Shown: in pieces, positions 47,949 through 57,540 of the stretch
How positions within the stretch are numbered: the first letter of the stretch is position 1
Layout of the letters: each line of letters opens with the position of its first letter
Origin: Parasulfuritortus sp049322515
GTDB lineage: Bacteria > Pseudomonadota > Gammaproteobacteria > Burkholderiales > Thiobacillaceae
Assembly (NCBI GenBank): GCA_049322515.1
Contig: JBMOQW010000013.1
Coordinates: 38,767 to 102,766 of the forward strand
Direction: 5' to 3'
Length of the DNA stretch: 64,000 bases
Made by a program: the position numbers and the translations under genes
The notes under the pieces: generated by a model
Databases searched by the model: none
What the model saw: the letters and a program-made list of their open reading frames with translations, nothing else
Told to the model about the DNA's origin: nothing

Positions 47949-49046
47949 ATGCTGATCGTCCTGCTCACCCTGTCGCTCGCCGCCCTCGCGGCCGCCCTGG
48001 CTATGCCCCGGTTGGTGGAGTGGCCGGACCCGGCCTGGGCTCATCTGGTGCTGGCGGTCGCGGTGATGAGCCTGATCACCGGCGCCATGCAGCACTTCGT
48101 GCCGGTGTTGTGCCGGAGCCGCGGTCCGGGGGCCTGGATGGCCCGGCTGCCCTGGATCATGGTGGTGGCGGGGGGGGTCGCTGTCGCGGTGTTCGCCGGC
48201 CTGCTCGATGGGCTCGGCCTCTTGTTTGCCGCCGGCCTCGGCCTGACCGGGGCCCTGGTGATGCTGGCCTGGATGCACGCCAAACAGGGGGCGGCAGTGG
48301 GGCCGGCCCATCCCGGCCTGGCCTGGTATGTCGCCGCGATGGCCTGCCTGGTGGCCGGGCTCGGCGCGGTGGCGGCCATGCATGTGGTGCCGGCCTGGCA
48401 TGCAGCCCTGCGCGTCTTTCATCTGCATATCAACCTGTACGGCTTCATCGGCTTGACTGCGATCGGCACCTTGCAGGTGTTGATGCCGACCTTGAGCGGC
48501 CGGCCGGATCCCGGGGCCGGCCTGCGTCTGCGCCAGGATCTGAAATGGGCCCTGGCCGGGGCCTGGGGCCTGGCGCTCGGCCAGGCCCTGGAATTCACGG
48601 TGCTGAGTTGGGCCGGGGTTCTGGCCTGGGCCTGGCCGCTGGCGCACATGGCCTGGGCGTGGGCACGCCTGTATCGGCGCGAGATCTTGGGCTTGCATGG
48701 CGGCGAGTCGGTCCTGGCGGTGGCCCTGCTCGGTTTCGGGGGTGCCCTGGTCGGCGCGCTCCAAGGGTTGGAGGCGCCGCTGGCGGTGTTCCTGCCCGGC
48801 TTCCTGTTTCCGCTGGTGACCGGCGCGGCGGGCCATCTCGGTCCGGTCTGGCTGCGACCTGGCCTGGCCACCCCCTGGCACGCCGAGTCGCGCCGCTTCC
48901 TGAACCGCTATGCCGCGTGGCGTGCGCTGTTCTTTGCGACCTCGGCGCTCCTGCCGGTATTCGGCCTGAAGTGCGCCGGCATCCCCGGCTTCATCGGCCT
49001 GATGGGATTCTTCGTCGTGTTCGTGATCTGGCTCTGGCGCGCCTGA
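47949..49046 (+). CDS. Polytopic membrane protein, NnrS/heme-copper-oxidase-I-like
   Basis: A 365-residue protein with about ten to twelve transmembrane helices. Conserved polar spots include TGAMQHFVPVLCRSR, and FHLHINLYGFIGLTAIGTLQ then VLMPTL, where His pairs could ligate heme as in oxidase subunit I relatives and NnrS. It follows the diheme cytochrome by 57 bp. Likely takes part in electron transfer or NO/heme chemistry. The exact family is uncertain. Confidence 0.7.
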   Translation: MLIVLLTLSLAALAAALAMPRLVEWPDPAWAHLVLAVAVMSLITGAMQHFVPVLCRSRGPGAWMARLPWIMVVAGGVAVAVFAGLLDGLGLLFAAGLGLTGALVMLAWMHAKQGAAVGPAHPGLAWYVAAMACLVAGLGAVAAMHVVPAWHAALRVFHLHINLYGFIGLTAIGTLQVLMPTLSGRPDPGAGLRLRQDLKWALAGAWGLALGQALEFTVLSWAGVLAWAWPLAHMAWAWARLYRREILGLHGGESVLAVALLGFGGALVGALQGLEAPLAVFLPGFLFPLVTGAAGHLGPVWLRPGLATPWHAESRRFLNRYAAWRALFFATSALLPVFGLKCAGIPGFIGLMGFFVVFVIWLWRA

Positions 49047-49175
49047 ACTTACGGAATTCGCGGCGCAATGATTGCCCCGCCTGCTAAACTCCGACGCTGG
49101 CGGGCCGGCCGGTTGGGTCGTGTCCCCGAGCCAGCGACATCTAGCCGCTGGTCTCAACCGGCGGGAAAGGATTCC

Positions 49176-49466
49176 ATGAGCCACAAGCACGAACAATTTC
49201 TCCGGGCATTGTTTCATGATCCGGTCAGCGCCAACATCCATTGGCGCGAGGTGGAATCCTTCCTGCATCACTTGGGCGCGACCCTGGAGCCGCTCCAGGG
49301 GGCCCGTTTCCGGGTGCTCCTCAACGGTGTCGAAGGGGTGCTGCACCGGCCGCATCACAGCAGCGAGTGCAGCAAGCTGGAAATCAAGCACCTGCGTGAA
49401 TACCTGGCCTCGGCCCGGGTCACGCCCTCGCTCTACGAGGCAGCTCAGGCGCGTCCCGACAAATAG
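49176..49466 (+). CDS. Solitary HicA/YcfA-like protein
   Basis: A 96-residue protein: MSHKHEQFLRALFHDPVSAN, IHWREVESFLHHLGATLEPL, GARFRVLLNGVEGVLHRPHH. The fold matches HicA-type dsRBD toxins that lack a HicB neighbour. The residue following the second strand is HRPHH. Next gene is convergent and no antitoxin gene is visible on either side. AAAGGA lies upstream. Could be a domesticated RNA-binding protein. Confidence 0.75.
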   Translation: MSHKHEQFLRALFHDPVSANIHWREVESFLHHLGATLEPLQGARFRVLLNGVEGVLHRPHHSSECSKLEIKHLREYLASARVTPSLYEAAQARPDK

Positions 49467-50317
49467 CCGATCGGATTCTGCGGAACGCCCTGCTTGAGCA
49501 CCTCGAAATGCAGGTGCGGGCCCGTGGAGCGGCCGGTCGAGCCGATTTCGGCCACCGGCTGGCCGCGCTTCACGACATCACCGATGGCCACCAGGACCCG
49601 CGAAGCATGCGCATAGCGGGTGACCAGGCCATTGCCATGGTCGATTTCCAGGCTGATCCCATATTGCGGGTGGCGGTCGACGCGGAGTACCACGCCACTT
49701 TCGGCGGCCAGGATCGGCGCGCCCAGGGCATCGGCGAAATCGAGGCCTTCGTGACGGGCGCGACGGCCGGTGAAGGGATCGGTGCGCAGGCCGAACACCG
49801 AGGAGAGATAGGCTGACTCCAGCACCGGGCGGTCCATCGGCAGTTTGCCCTGGCTGGCCTGGCGCAGAAGCAGTTCGGCGTCCAGAACCTGAAGCTGGTC
49901 GGACGCGAGATCAATGGCCTGGCCAAGGCTGTCGAGTCGGGCCGCAAGTTCGGCCGAGGTCAGTCTCGGGGTTGCCGGGTCGACCAGCGGGCCGCCGCGT
50001 CCGGGGGCTTCGGTCCCGGGCTTGGGCATCGGCACCCCGGCCTTGCCGGCGACCCGTTCGCCAAGCGCGTCCAGGCGCGCCAGGCGGGCCTGCAATTCGC
50101 CGACACGCAGGGCCAGCTGGTCGAGTTGCGGCTGGGACGCCTGCTTGCCCAGGGTGATCGCCACCGAGGCGCCGTCACCGGTGGCAATGCGAAAGCCGAG
50201 GAAGCCGGACCAGACCAGGGCGGCGACCAGGAGGACGGTGACGGCGAGGACGTGGCGCAGGTTGAAGCTGAACGAGCGGGTCGGTCCGAGCCGATCCGAC
50301 AACAGGATGACTTGCAT
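49445..50317 (-). CDS. M23-family peptidoglycan endopeptidase
   Basis: A 290-residue protein with an N-terminal TM anchor (about 22-44), a coiled coil (QLDQLALRVGELQARLARLD), and a C-terminal M23 domain: HEGLDFAD (first His and Asp) and GPHLHFEV (HxH). All zinc ligands are present. It overlaps the 3' end of the HicA-like gene by 22 bp. Downstream of bactofilin and in the same orientation, a frequent pairing in cell-shape control. Confidence 0.93.
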   Translation of the reverse strand: MQVILLSDRLGPTRSFSFNLRHVLAVTVLLVAALVWSGFLGFRIATGDGASVAITLGKQASQPQLDQLALRVGELQARLARLDALGERVAGKAGVPMPKPGTEAPGRGGPLVDPATPRLTSAELAARLDSLGQAIDLASDQLQVLDAELLLRQASQGKLPMDRPVLESAYLSSVFGLRTDPFTGRRARHEGLDFADALGAPILAAESGVVLRVDRHPQYGISLEIDHGNGLVTRYAHASRVLVAIGDVVKRGQPVAEIGSTGRSTGPHLHFEVLKQGVPQNPIGYLSGRA

Positions 50318-50340
50318 GATGGACTCCCTGGCCGGACGGT

Positions 50341-50787
50341 TCAGGCCGCCTGGCGTTTCTTGCGCAATGCGGAGGCGGACTCGAGGTCGAGGGTGACCAC
50401 CGGCTCATCGGTGGCTTGGCCCGGGGTCTGGCCGTGGATCAGGCGGCCATCGACAACCGCACCGGGATGCATTTCCAGGGTCTGGTAATGCACGTCGCCG
50501 GTGATGCGCGCCTTGGCTTGCAGTTCCAGGCGGTCGGCGACGTGGATGACGCCGGACATCTGGCCATTGATGACGGCGTTGGCACAGCGAACCTGGCCTT
50601 CGACGCGGGCTTGCTCGCTGACCACCAGCATGCTTTCGGCGCCGCCGTTCAGGTTGCCTTGGATTTCACCATCGATGCGCAGGCCGCCTTCGAAGTCGGT
50701 ATCGCCGACGATGCGGGTCTTGGCGCCGATCAGGCAATCGATATTGCCGAGGTTTGCGCTGGGGCTGCCGGGTTTTCTTCCAAACAT
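50341..50787 (-). CDS. Bactofilin
   Basis: A 148-residue protein with the DUF583 beta-helix: CLIGAKTRIVGDTDFEGGLR, IDGEIQGNLNG, VEGQVRCANAVINGQMSGVI. Flanking tails are short and disordered. Bactofilins polymerise at the membrane and localise cell-wall enzymes, which fits the following M23 peptidase gene. Confidence 0.93.
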   Translation of the reverse strand: MFGRKPGSPSANLGNIDCLIGAKTRIVGDTDFEGGLRIDGEIQGNLNGGAESMLVVSEQARVEGQVRCANAVINGQMSGVIHVADRLELQAKARITGDVHYQTLEMHPGAVVDGRLIHGQTPGQATDEPVVTLDLESASALRKKRQAA

Positions 50788-50828
50788 GATGGGGGGTCCT
50801 ATCGATGTCGGTTGACGGGCAAGCGGGG

Positions 50829-51596
50829 TCAGGGCTGGGTGGTGGACTCCGCGACGGGCCTGCCATTTTCCATGACCCGGGCGATCGCGCCAAGCACTTT
50901 TGCCCCGGCGGGCGCCTGGAACTCGCCCTCGACCCGCTGATAGCGCTCGAATTCCAGCCGTTCGCTGACCCGGCCTTGGGCGGGCGAGGCGGCGTGGACC
51001 TCGCGGCCGTCCATGCGGTAGCGGACTTGAAGCTGGATTTCGCCCTGGAATCGGTTGCCCGTCCCCGAGCGCATGATCAGCAGGCGGTAGCGCCAGCGGC
51101 CATCCCCCCCTCCGACACTGGCCGGTTCGATGCGAAAGCCGCGCACACTGGGTTGGCCGGCTGGCCCCGAGCTGGGAAACAGGTTCTCGAACACGGCCAG
51201 GTCGCGGCTCAGCCGGTTGCGTTCCTCGTCCAGCTTGCGGACCTGGGCTTCCAGGGTGCTTCGGGCACCTTGATCGATACGCCATTGGGTGTTGATTTCA
51301 GCGAACTGCCGTTCGCTGTCGGCCAGGCGGTCGCGCAAGCGAGCGATTTCCGCTGCCTGCGCGCGCTGGGTCAGCGCACTATCCAGGCTGGCATGGCCGG
51401 CCGAGTACTGGCCGGCGACGAACAGGCCGCCGCCCAGGAGCAGCGTGCCGGCCACCGCCAGACCTGCCCAAAGCAGGCGGGCGAGCCGCGACATCGGCTT
51501 CTTGATGACCACGCGCGAGGCGACTGCGCTGGCCGATTTACGCCTGAAAGGTGTGCGGCGGGAAGCCCGGCGGGCAAGAAAGGACTTGATCGGCAT
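50829..51596 (-). CDS. Inner-membrane coiled-coil protein (DUF6776-like)
   Basis: A 255-residue protein: basic N-terminus, one TM helix (LARLLWAGLAVAGTLLLGGG), coiled coil (IARLRDRLADSERQFAEINT), and a beta-rich C-terminal domain (WRYRLLIMRSGTGNRFQGEI). Family found next to bactofilin in betaproteobacteria. Divergent from mutL, 39 bp between starts. Function not known. Confidence 0.8.
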   Translation of the reverse strand: MPIKSFLARRASRRTPFRRKSASAVASRVVIKKPMSRLARLLWAGLAVAGTLLLGGGLFVAGQYSAGHASLDSALTQRAQAAEIARLRDRLADSERQFAEINTQWRIDQGARSTLEAQVRKLDEERNRLSRDLAVFENLFPSSGPAGQPSVRGFRIEPASVGGGDGRWRYRLLIMRSGTGNRFQGEIQLQVRYRMDGREVHAASPAQGRVSERLEFERYQRVEGEFQAPAGAKVLGAIARVMENGRPVAESTTQP

Positions 51597-51635
51597 GGGG
51601 GAATTGTAGCGCCCTCGCCGGGTTAGAATGCGCCG

Positions 51636-53426
51636 ATGGCCCGGATTCGCCCGCTCCCCGATCTCCTGATCTCCCAGATCGCCGCCGGCGAGGTGGTGGA
51701 ACGCCCGGCCTCCGCCCTCAAGGAACTGGTCGAGAATAGCCTCGATGCCGGCAGCCGGGAGATCCGGGTCGACCTGGAAGAGGGGGGCATCAAGCTGATC
51801 CGCATCGCCGACGATGGCCAGGGCATCGCCGCCGACGACCTCGGCAACGCCCTGGCCCGGCACGCCACCAGCAAGATCGCCAGCCTGGACGAACTCGAAT
51901 CGGTGGCTTCCCTGGGCTTTCGGGGCGAGGCCCTGGCCAGCATCGCTGCCGTGGCGCGCGTCACGCTGACCAGCCGGGTGGCCGAGGCTGGCCATGCCTG
52001 GCGCATCGCCGCCCAGGACGGCGCCTTGGCGCCGGTCGAGCCGGCCGCGCTGGCCAAGGGCACGGTGGTCGAGGTGCGCGACCTGTTCTTCAATACCCCG
52101 GCCCGGCGCAAGTTCCTCAAGACGCCAGCCACCGAATACGGCCATTGCGAGGATGCCTTGCGCCGCGCCGCGCTGGCCCGACCCGAAGTCGCCTTCGAGT
52201 TGCGTCACCACGGCAAGGTCATCTGGCACCTGCCCCCGCAGCCGGCCAACGCGCGCGCCGTGGCCCTGCTGGGCGAGGGCTTCGAGGCGGCCGCGCGCAC
52301 GATCGAGGTGTCCGCGGGCGACCTGCGCCTGTCCGGGCTGGCCGGCCTGCCAGCCTACAGCCGGTCCGGTCGCGACGCCCAGTTCCTGTTCGTGAACGGC
52401 CGTTTCGTGCGCGACAAGTTGCTGGCCCACGCCGTGCGCGAAGCCTACCGGGACATCCTGCATGGCGACCGCCACCCGGCCTTCGTCCTGTATCTCGACC
52501 TGCCGCCGCGCGAGGTCGATGTCAACGTGCATCCGGCCAAGACCGAGGTCCGTTTCCGGCAGTCACAGGCGGTGCATCGTTTCGTGTTCCATGGCCTGGA
52601 GCAGGCCCTGGGGCGGGCCCATGGCGTCGCCCAGGCCGGTGACACGCCGCTGGCCGAGGCGCCCCGGGTCACGTCATCGGCGGCCTTCCAGGCAAGCGCA
52701 TTCCCGGCCCGGGCTCCGGCCTGGCGTCAGGACGACATGCCCCTGCGTGCCGCCGAGCCAGCGGCCTATTACGGGGTGATGGCCGAGACCTTGGCCGCGC
52801 AGCCCGCGTCGGCGCCGGAGGCGGGTGAGCCGGCGCCGGCTTGGCCGAGCCTCGGCTATGCCCTGGGCCAGGTCGGCGGCATTTACGTCCTGGCCGAAAA
52901 CGCCGACGGCCTGGTGGTGGTGGACATGCATGCCGCGCATGAACGCATCCTGTACGAGGGGCTCAAAGCGGCCCTCGATGGGCAGGGCCTGGCCGCGCAG
53001 CCGCTCCTGATTCCGCTGGTGTTCCAGGCCACGGCGCTGGAACTGGCGACCGCGACGGAGAATGCCGAGACCCTGGCCGCCATGGGCTTCGAGATCACCG
53101 CCGCCTCGCCGACCCATCTCGCGGTGCGGGCGGTGCCGGCCATGCTTGCCCGCGCGGATGCCGAACGGCTGGCACGCGAGGTGCTCAAGGACATTCGCGA
53201 GTTTGGCGCCAGCGAGGCGCTGACCGCGCGTCGCGACGAACTGCTGGCCACCCTGGCCTGCCACGGCGCGGTGCGCGCCCACCGCAAGCTGGCCCTGCCG
53301 GAGATGAATGCCCTGCTGCGCGACATGGAACGGACCCTGCGCGCCGATCAATGTAACCACGGACGTCCGACCTGGTTCCAGCTCAGCCTGGCCGATCTGG
53401 ACCTGATGTTCATGCGAGGAAAATGA
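51636..53426 (+). CDS. mutL: DNA mismatch repair protein MutL
   Basis: A 596-residue MutL: GHKL ATPase motifs (ELVENSLDAG, DDGQGI, GFRGEAL) in the first 120 residues, transducer domain, and C-terminal dimer domain with DMHAAHERILYE starting at D430, which carries the endonuclease metal motif. It couples mismatch recognition to strand incision. Its stop overlaps the S24-fold gene by 4 bp, then miaA follows. Confidence 0.97.
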   Translation: MARIRPLPDLLISQIAAGEVVERPASALKELVENSLDAGSREIRVDLEEGGIKLIRIADDGQGIAADDLGNALARHATSKIASLDELESVASLGFRGEALASIAAVARVTLTSRVAEAGHAWRIAAQDGALAPVEPAALAKGTVVEVRDLFFNTPARRKFLKTPATEYGHCEDALRRAALARPEVAFELRHHGKVIWHLPPQPANARAVALLGEGFEAAARTIEVSAGDLRLSGLAGLPAYSRSGRDAQFLFVNGRFVRDKLLAHAVREAYRDILHGDRHPAFVLYLDLPPREVDVNVHPAKTEVRFRQSQAVHRFVFHGLEQALGRAHGVAQAGDTPLAEAPRVTSSAAFQASAFPARAPAWRQDDMPLRAAEPAAYYGVMAETLAAQPASAPEAGEPAPAWPSLGYALGQVGGIYVLAENADGLVVVDMHAAHERILYEGLKAALDGQGLAAQPLLIPLVFQATALELATATENAETLAAMGFEITAASPTHLAVRAVPAMLARADAERLAREVLKDIREFGASEALTARRDELLATLACHGAVRAHRKLALPEMNALLRDMERTLRADQCNHGRPTWFQLSLADLDLMFMRGK

Positions 53427-53806
53427 TGACTGAACGCAAACCCTTCCCGATTCCGGTCAAGCCGGCGCCCCAGAGCGTCGAAGAACAGCTGATGGCCGAG
53501 GCCTGCGCCGACAGTGAGCCGTATGTATTGATGGTCCTGGAAGATTACATGGAACCCGAATTCGAGGCGGGCTGGGTCATCACCATCGATCCCAGCGCGC
53601 CAGTGCATGACGGCGCCTATGTGATCGCTCAGCTTCCCGATGATCTCTATTTCCGCCAGTTGGTGAAACGGGATGACGGCTGGATGCTGAAGCCGGTCAA
53701 TCCCCTGTACCCGAACATCCCCATCGACGACCTGTCCTGCATCAAGGGCGTGGTGGTGCAGAAATCGAAGCCCGGCCGGCGCAAGGCATCGAAGCGTTAC
53801 GAATGA
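53423..53806 (+). CDS. S24/LexA-fold protein without catalytic serine
   Basis: A 127-residue protein with the S24 beta-barrel core but no HTH: EPYVLMVLEDYMEPEFEAGW, VITIDPSAPVHDGAYVIAQL, YFRQLVKRDDGWMLKPVNP. LexA-like enzymes have Ser-Met at the DxMEPEF position; here it is Tyr-Met. The Lys region (QLVKR) remains. Coupled to mutL and overlapping miaA by 4 bp. It may be a non-enzymatic scaffold. Function unknown. Confidence 0.78.
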   Translation: MMTERKPFPIPVKPAPQSVEEQLMAEACADSEPYVLMVLEDYMEPEFEAGWVITIDPSAPVHDGAYVIAQLPDDLYFRQLVKRDDGWMLKPVNPLYPNIPIDDLSCIKGVVVQKSKPGRRKASKRYE

Positions 53807-54753
53807 GCAGTGGCGCGGGCCTGCCGCCCGCCGTGTGCCTGATGGGGCCGACCGCGAGTGGCAAGACCGATCTCGCCGTGGCCCTGGCCAGGCGCTTTCC
53901 GTTCGAGGTGATCAGCGTCGATTCGGCGCTGGTGTATCGCGGCATGGACATTGGCACCGCGAAACCCGATGCCGCCACACTGGCCGCCTGTCCGCATCAC
54001 CTGATCGACGTAGTCGAGCCGACCGACCGTTATTCGGCAGGGCGTTTCCGCGCAGACGCCCTGGCCCTGATGGCCGACATCGTCGGGCGCGGCCGGGTGC
54101 CGCTGCTGGTGGGCGGGACCATGCTCTATTTCAAGGCGCTCAAGGCGGGCCTGGATGACCTGCCGCAGGCCGATCCGGCACTGCGCGCCCAACTTGATGC
54201 CCGGGCCCGCCAGGCGGGCTGGCCGGCCTTGCATGCCGAGTTGGCCCGACTCGACCCGGCTGCGTCCGCGCGCATCCGGCCGAATGATGCCCAGCGGATC
54301 CAGCGTGCCCTGGAAGTCTGCCTGTTGACCGGTCGGCCGATGTCCGTGCTGTTTTCCGCGGCGACCGCCGGCTTGCCCTATCGCTTGATCGAACTGGCCC
54401 TCATGCCGACCGATCGCACGGTCCTGCATCAGCGCATCGAAGCCCGTTTCCTGGCCATGCTCGAAGCCGGCTTGGTCGATGAACTGCGCGGCTTGCGTGC
54501 CCGGTATGCCTTGCATTCAGAGATGCCCTCGATGCGTTGCGTCGGCTATCGCCAGGCCTGGCAATACCTGGATGGCGAAATCGACCTGCAGGGCCTGCGC
54601 GAGTCCGGCATCGCCGCAACCCGGCAGTTGGCCAAGCGGCAATTGACCTGGTTGCGTCGTTGGACGGACGCGAAGGCGTTCGACGGCCTGGCCCCCGATC
54701 TGGTGACCACGGTCTCGGATTGGCTGGCCGGGCAGCGGCTTGTCCCGGCGTAG
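53803..54753 (+). CDS. miaA: tRNA dimethylallyltransferase
   Basis: A 316-residue MiaA: P-loop GPTASGKT (15-22), DSALVYRGMDIGTAKP, the DLVEP-like VVEPTDRYSAGRF, LLVGGTMLYFKAL, and the C-terminal MRCVGYRQAWQYLDG. Adds a dimethylallyl group to A37 of tRNAs reading U-starting codons. Overlaps the previous gene by 4 bp. mutL-miaA linkage is common. Confidence 0.97.
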   Translation: MSSGAGLPPAVCLMGPTASGKTDLAVALARRFPFEVISVDSALVYRGMDIGTAKPDAATLAACPHHLIDVVEPTDRYSAGRFRADALALMADIVGRGRVPLLVGGTMLYFKALKAGLDDLPQADPALRAQLDARARQAGWPALHAELARLDPAASARIRPNDAQRIQRALEVCLLTGRPMSVLFSAATAGLPYRLIELALMPTDRTVLHQRIEARFLAMLEAGLVDELRGLRARYALHSEMPSMRCVGYRQAWQYLDGEIDLQGLRESGIAATRQLAKRQLTWLRRWTDAKAFDGLAPDLVTTVSDWLAGQRLVPA

Positions 54754-54776
54754 CGGCCCGCCCGGCCGGGCGGCGT

Positions 54777-55619
54777 TCAGAACAGCGCGGTGCGCAGGGA
54801 CGCGAGGTCGACCTGGGCCTGGTCCAGCAGTTCCTGTTGGGCGGCTTCGTCGAGCAGGGCCGGGTCGATGTCGCGCTTGTGGCCGGCCCGCAGTTCCGCC
54901 GGCACCCAGTCGAGCAGGCGTTCGCCGAGCCGGTCGGCGCAGGCCAGAATGGTGGTCCAGTTGCTCAGCGTGGTGATGTTGATCGGCGCTTCGTGGTCCT
55001 GGATCGCGGTCAGGATGTCCTCCGGCTGGCTCATGGCCGAGAGCAGGGCGTGACCGATGCCGTCGTGCCATTCGAACACCAGGGCGACCAGGGCTTCGGG
55101 CTGGCTGGCCAGTTCCGGGTCGCTGGCACAGCGGAACAGCAGGTAGAAGGCGCCGATGTCATGGATCATGCCCATGAAGAAAGCCTTTTCGGCATTCATG
55201 CGCTGGCGCCGGGCCAGCAGACGGGCCAGGGTCGCCACCGTGAGCGAGTGCTTCCAGATGTCGTTGGAAAGCGACTGGAACGGCAGCATGTGCTTGGAGC
55301 GAATGATCTGCTCGACCGCCAGGGTGTAGGACACCGTGCGTACCGCGTCGAAACCGATTCGCATCACGGCGGTGCCGATGTCGGTGATCTCGGCCCCGGC
55401 GCCCCGGATGGCCGCTGAATTGGCATAGGCAAGCAGCTTGGTGCTCATCAGTGGCTCGGTCTTGATCAGCTCGGAAAGTTTCTCGATGGAAACGTCCGGA
55501 TCCTTGAGCAGGGTCTGTACCCGCAGGGTCAACTCGAACGAGGTCGGAAAGACCACGTCCGGCGATGACAATTCCTGGGCGATCCGCTCCAGGAGGCGGG
55601 CTGCGGCTTGGCTAGACAT
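54777..55619 (-). CDS. HDOD domain signalling protein
   Basis: A 280-residue protein with the HDOD fold: FPTSFELTLRVQTLLKDPDV, TKLLAYANSAAIRG, WKHSLTVATLARLLARRQ, EKAFFMGMIHDIGAFYLL. The metal-binding HD residues are only partly kept (MIHDIG present), typical of non-catalytic HDOD proteins. It converges on miaA. Signalling partner unknown. Confidence 0.88.
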   Translation of the reverse strand: MSSQAAARLLERIAQELSSPDVVFPTSFELTLRVQTLLKDPDVSIEKLSELIKTEPLMSTKLLAYANSAAIRGAGAEITDIGTAVMRIGFDAVRTVSYTLAVEQIIRSKHMLPFQSLSNDIWKHSLTVATLARLLARRQRMNAEKAFFMGMIHDIGAFYLLFRCASDPELASQPEALVALVFEWHDGIGHALLSAMSQPEDILTAIQDHEAPINITTLSNWTTILACADRLGERLLDWVPAELRAGHKRDIDPALLDEAAQQELLDQAQVDLASLRTALF

Positions 55620-55638
55620 CGATGCGACTTTCTTCGGT

Positions 55639-57404
55639 TCAGCGGGACAGGGGGGAGACCTGGCAGGTGTGCCTGAGGATGTCTCTCAAGAGAAGAATAT
55701 CGCGAACGATAGGCATGGGGAAGCCGAGTCGCTGCCCCCCGCGATTGTCGGATAGCAGCTTGTTGAGGTATTCGAGGCCTTCCGGGGTATCCCAGATCCC
55801 GGTCAGGTGCTGCATGACGTGGGGCAGCGATTCGAGGGTGAGCGGTCCCGCTACGGCCGGTGCGTCAGATACGTAATCGTCCCATTGCACGGTGGCGATG
55901 TTGTAGTGTCGGTGCAACTCATCGGACAAGGCTTCGAAATCGCTGCGCTGGCCGGCCTGGTGGTAGAGGTCGAGGAGTTTCAGCCAGGGGTCGACGGATT
56001 GCCGTGGGTTGTCCCGGATATGCTGGCGCAGGGCATCCATGGCCTGGCCGCTGCGACCGAAGGCGAGCATGACTTCGGCCAGTTCCATGACCTGGTCGAA
56101 GGATTCGTGGGTTTCCACCGAGAGGCCGGAGAGGCCCATGATCGACTTCGGTCCCGGCTGGAATTCCAGGGGGTCGACGGCGGCGGCGGGCGGGCGGGTG
56201 TCCAGGATGTCGTTCAGGCTGGGCGCCGGCACGGGCGATGCGGGGTACGGGTTGGTCGTCTCGGCGACCGCGGCGGCGGCGCCGCCAGGATGGGCGTTGG
56301 CCGGCATCCGGGTGGTCTCGTCGTCGATCAGCGGCGGCAGGCTGGCGGGCGTGTGTTCCGGGTAAGATTCGCGCGGGCTGCGTTGCCGCTTCAGCCAAAG
56401 CGCCACCAGCAGGGCGAACAGGAGGATCAGGAGCAGCACCAGCAGGTTGTAGGGGTTCAGCAACCACGCCAGCCAGGCGATGTTCGATTCATTGCGGGCC
56501 GGGACCGACAGGCCGGCATCCAGTCCGGCCCGAGTGCGATCATGGGCTCCGCGGGGCGACCCGTCGTCGGTGCTGGCGCTGTCCTGGGCCGATTGTGGGG
56601 ATGCCACGCCGACTGGCCGGGGGCCACGAAGTCCTCCGGCGGGGGCGCCAGGGAGAACTGGTTTTCCGGCCCGGACGGACGGACGGGTGGGCTGGCGGGG
56701 GGGGGCGGCTGCGGGGGGGCACTGGCCGCCGGGCCCGGCTCGACCTGGGCGGGGCGGGCCTCGAGCAATTGCCGGGCATTCTGGGATACGTTGGCACCCA
56801 CCCGGGGCTGGGTCGGCTTGCCGGCTCGGCCCAGATAGGCGGCCTGCTTGCGGGCGACGATGCGTTCGGCCAGGCGGCCGAAATGATCGTCGTTGTAGTC
56901 CAGTTTGAGGCTGTACTGCCGGGCTGCCCGTGGCCGGGGCGGGGGCGCGCTGTGCGGCCGTTCGACGGTCGACGGCTGGACCGGCGCACGCACGGGGCTG
57001 ATGGCCCGGTTCGGTGCAGGTTCCGCGGGTGGCAGGTCACGGGGCGACAGGAGGAGGACGAAATCCTTTTGCAAGGTGGGACCGCAGCCCTCGGTGCGCA
57101 AGGTCAAGTCGATCATCGGGTCGTTGACCGGGTGTTGGGTCCGGATCGATACCATGCGCTGGGCCCCTTGACCGACCAGGACGACCTCGGCATCGGCCAG
57201 ATCGGGATGCTGGCGGGCCGCGCCGACCAGTCGCACGCAGCTGTCCTGGATCAGGCTTTCTTCGTCGAGGCTGATCGGCACACGGGCGCGCAGGGGCTCG
57301 CCGAGGTGGCTTGAGACGCGAATCTCGCCGATGCTCGCGGCATGCGCCGCGAAACTGGCGCACAAGGGCAAGAGAGCCAACAGGCGGCGGAAAAGTCGCG
57401 CCAT
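55639..57404 (-). pseudogene. fimV: FimV-like polar hub protein, interrupted by one frameshift
   Basis: The first frame (57404 to about 56457) gives a signal peptide, the FimV N-terminal domain (IGEIRVSSHLGEPLRARVPI) and a Pro-rich linker. The second frame (open to 55639) gives the TM (LLNPYNLLVLLLILLFALLV) and cytoplasmic TPR-like C-terminus. The frames overlap near 56590-56640. A run of five G at 56619-56623 is the likely site: adding one base gives VAPRPVGVASPQ and one frame of about 588 codons. Either a sequencing error, phase variation or a real mutation. Confidence 0.78.
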
Positions 57405-57540
57405 GGTGTTCGTCGTGTCTTTCTCTCTGTGGTCGAACTGTTAAGTGGCCAGGATTCTAGCCATTTCCGTTGTTTATGGGGCGCTTATCGCGGTTTGTTA
57501 TTCTGGATTCAAGAATCTTAATGACGCGATCAAATCGGCG

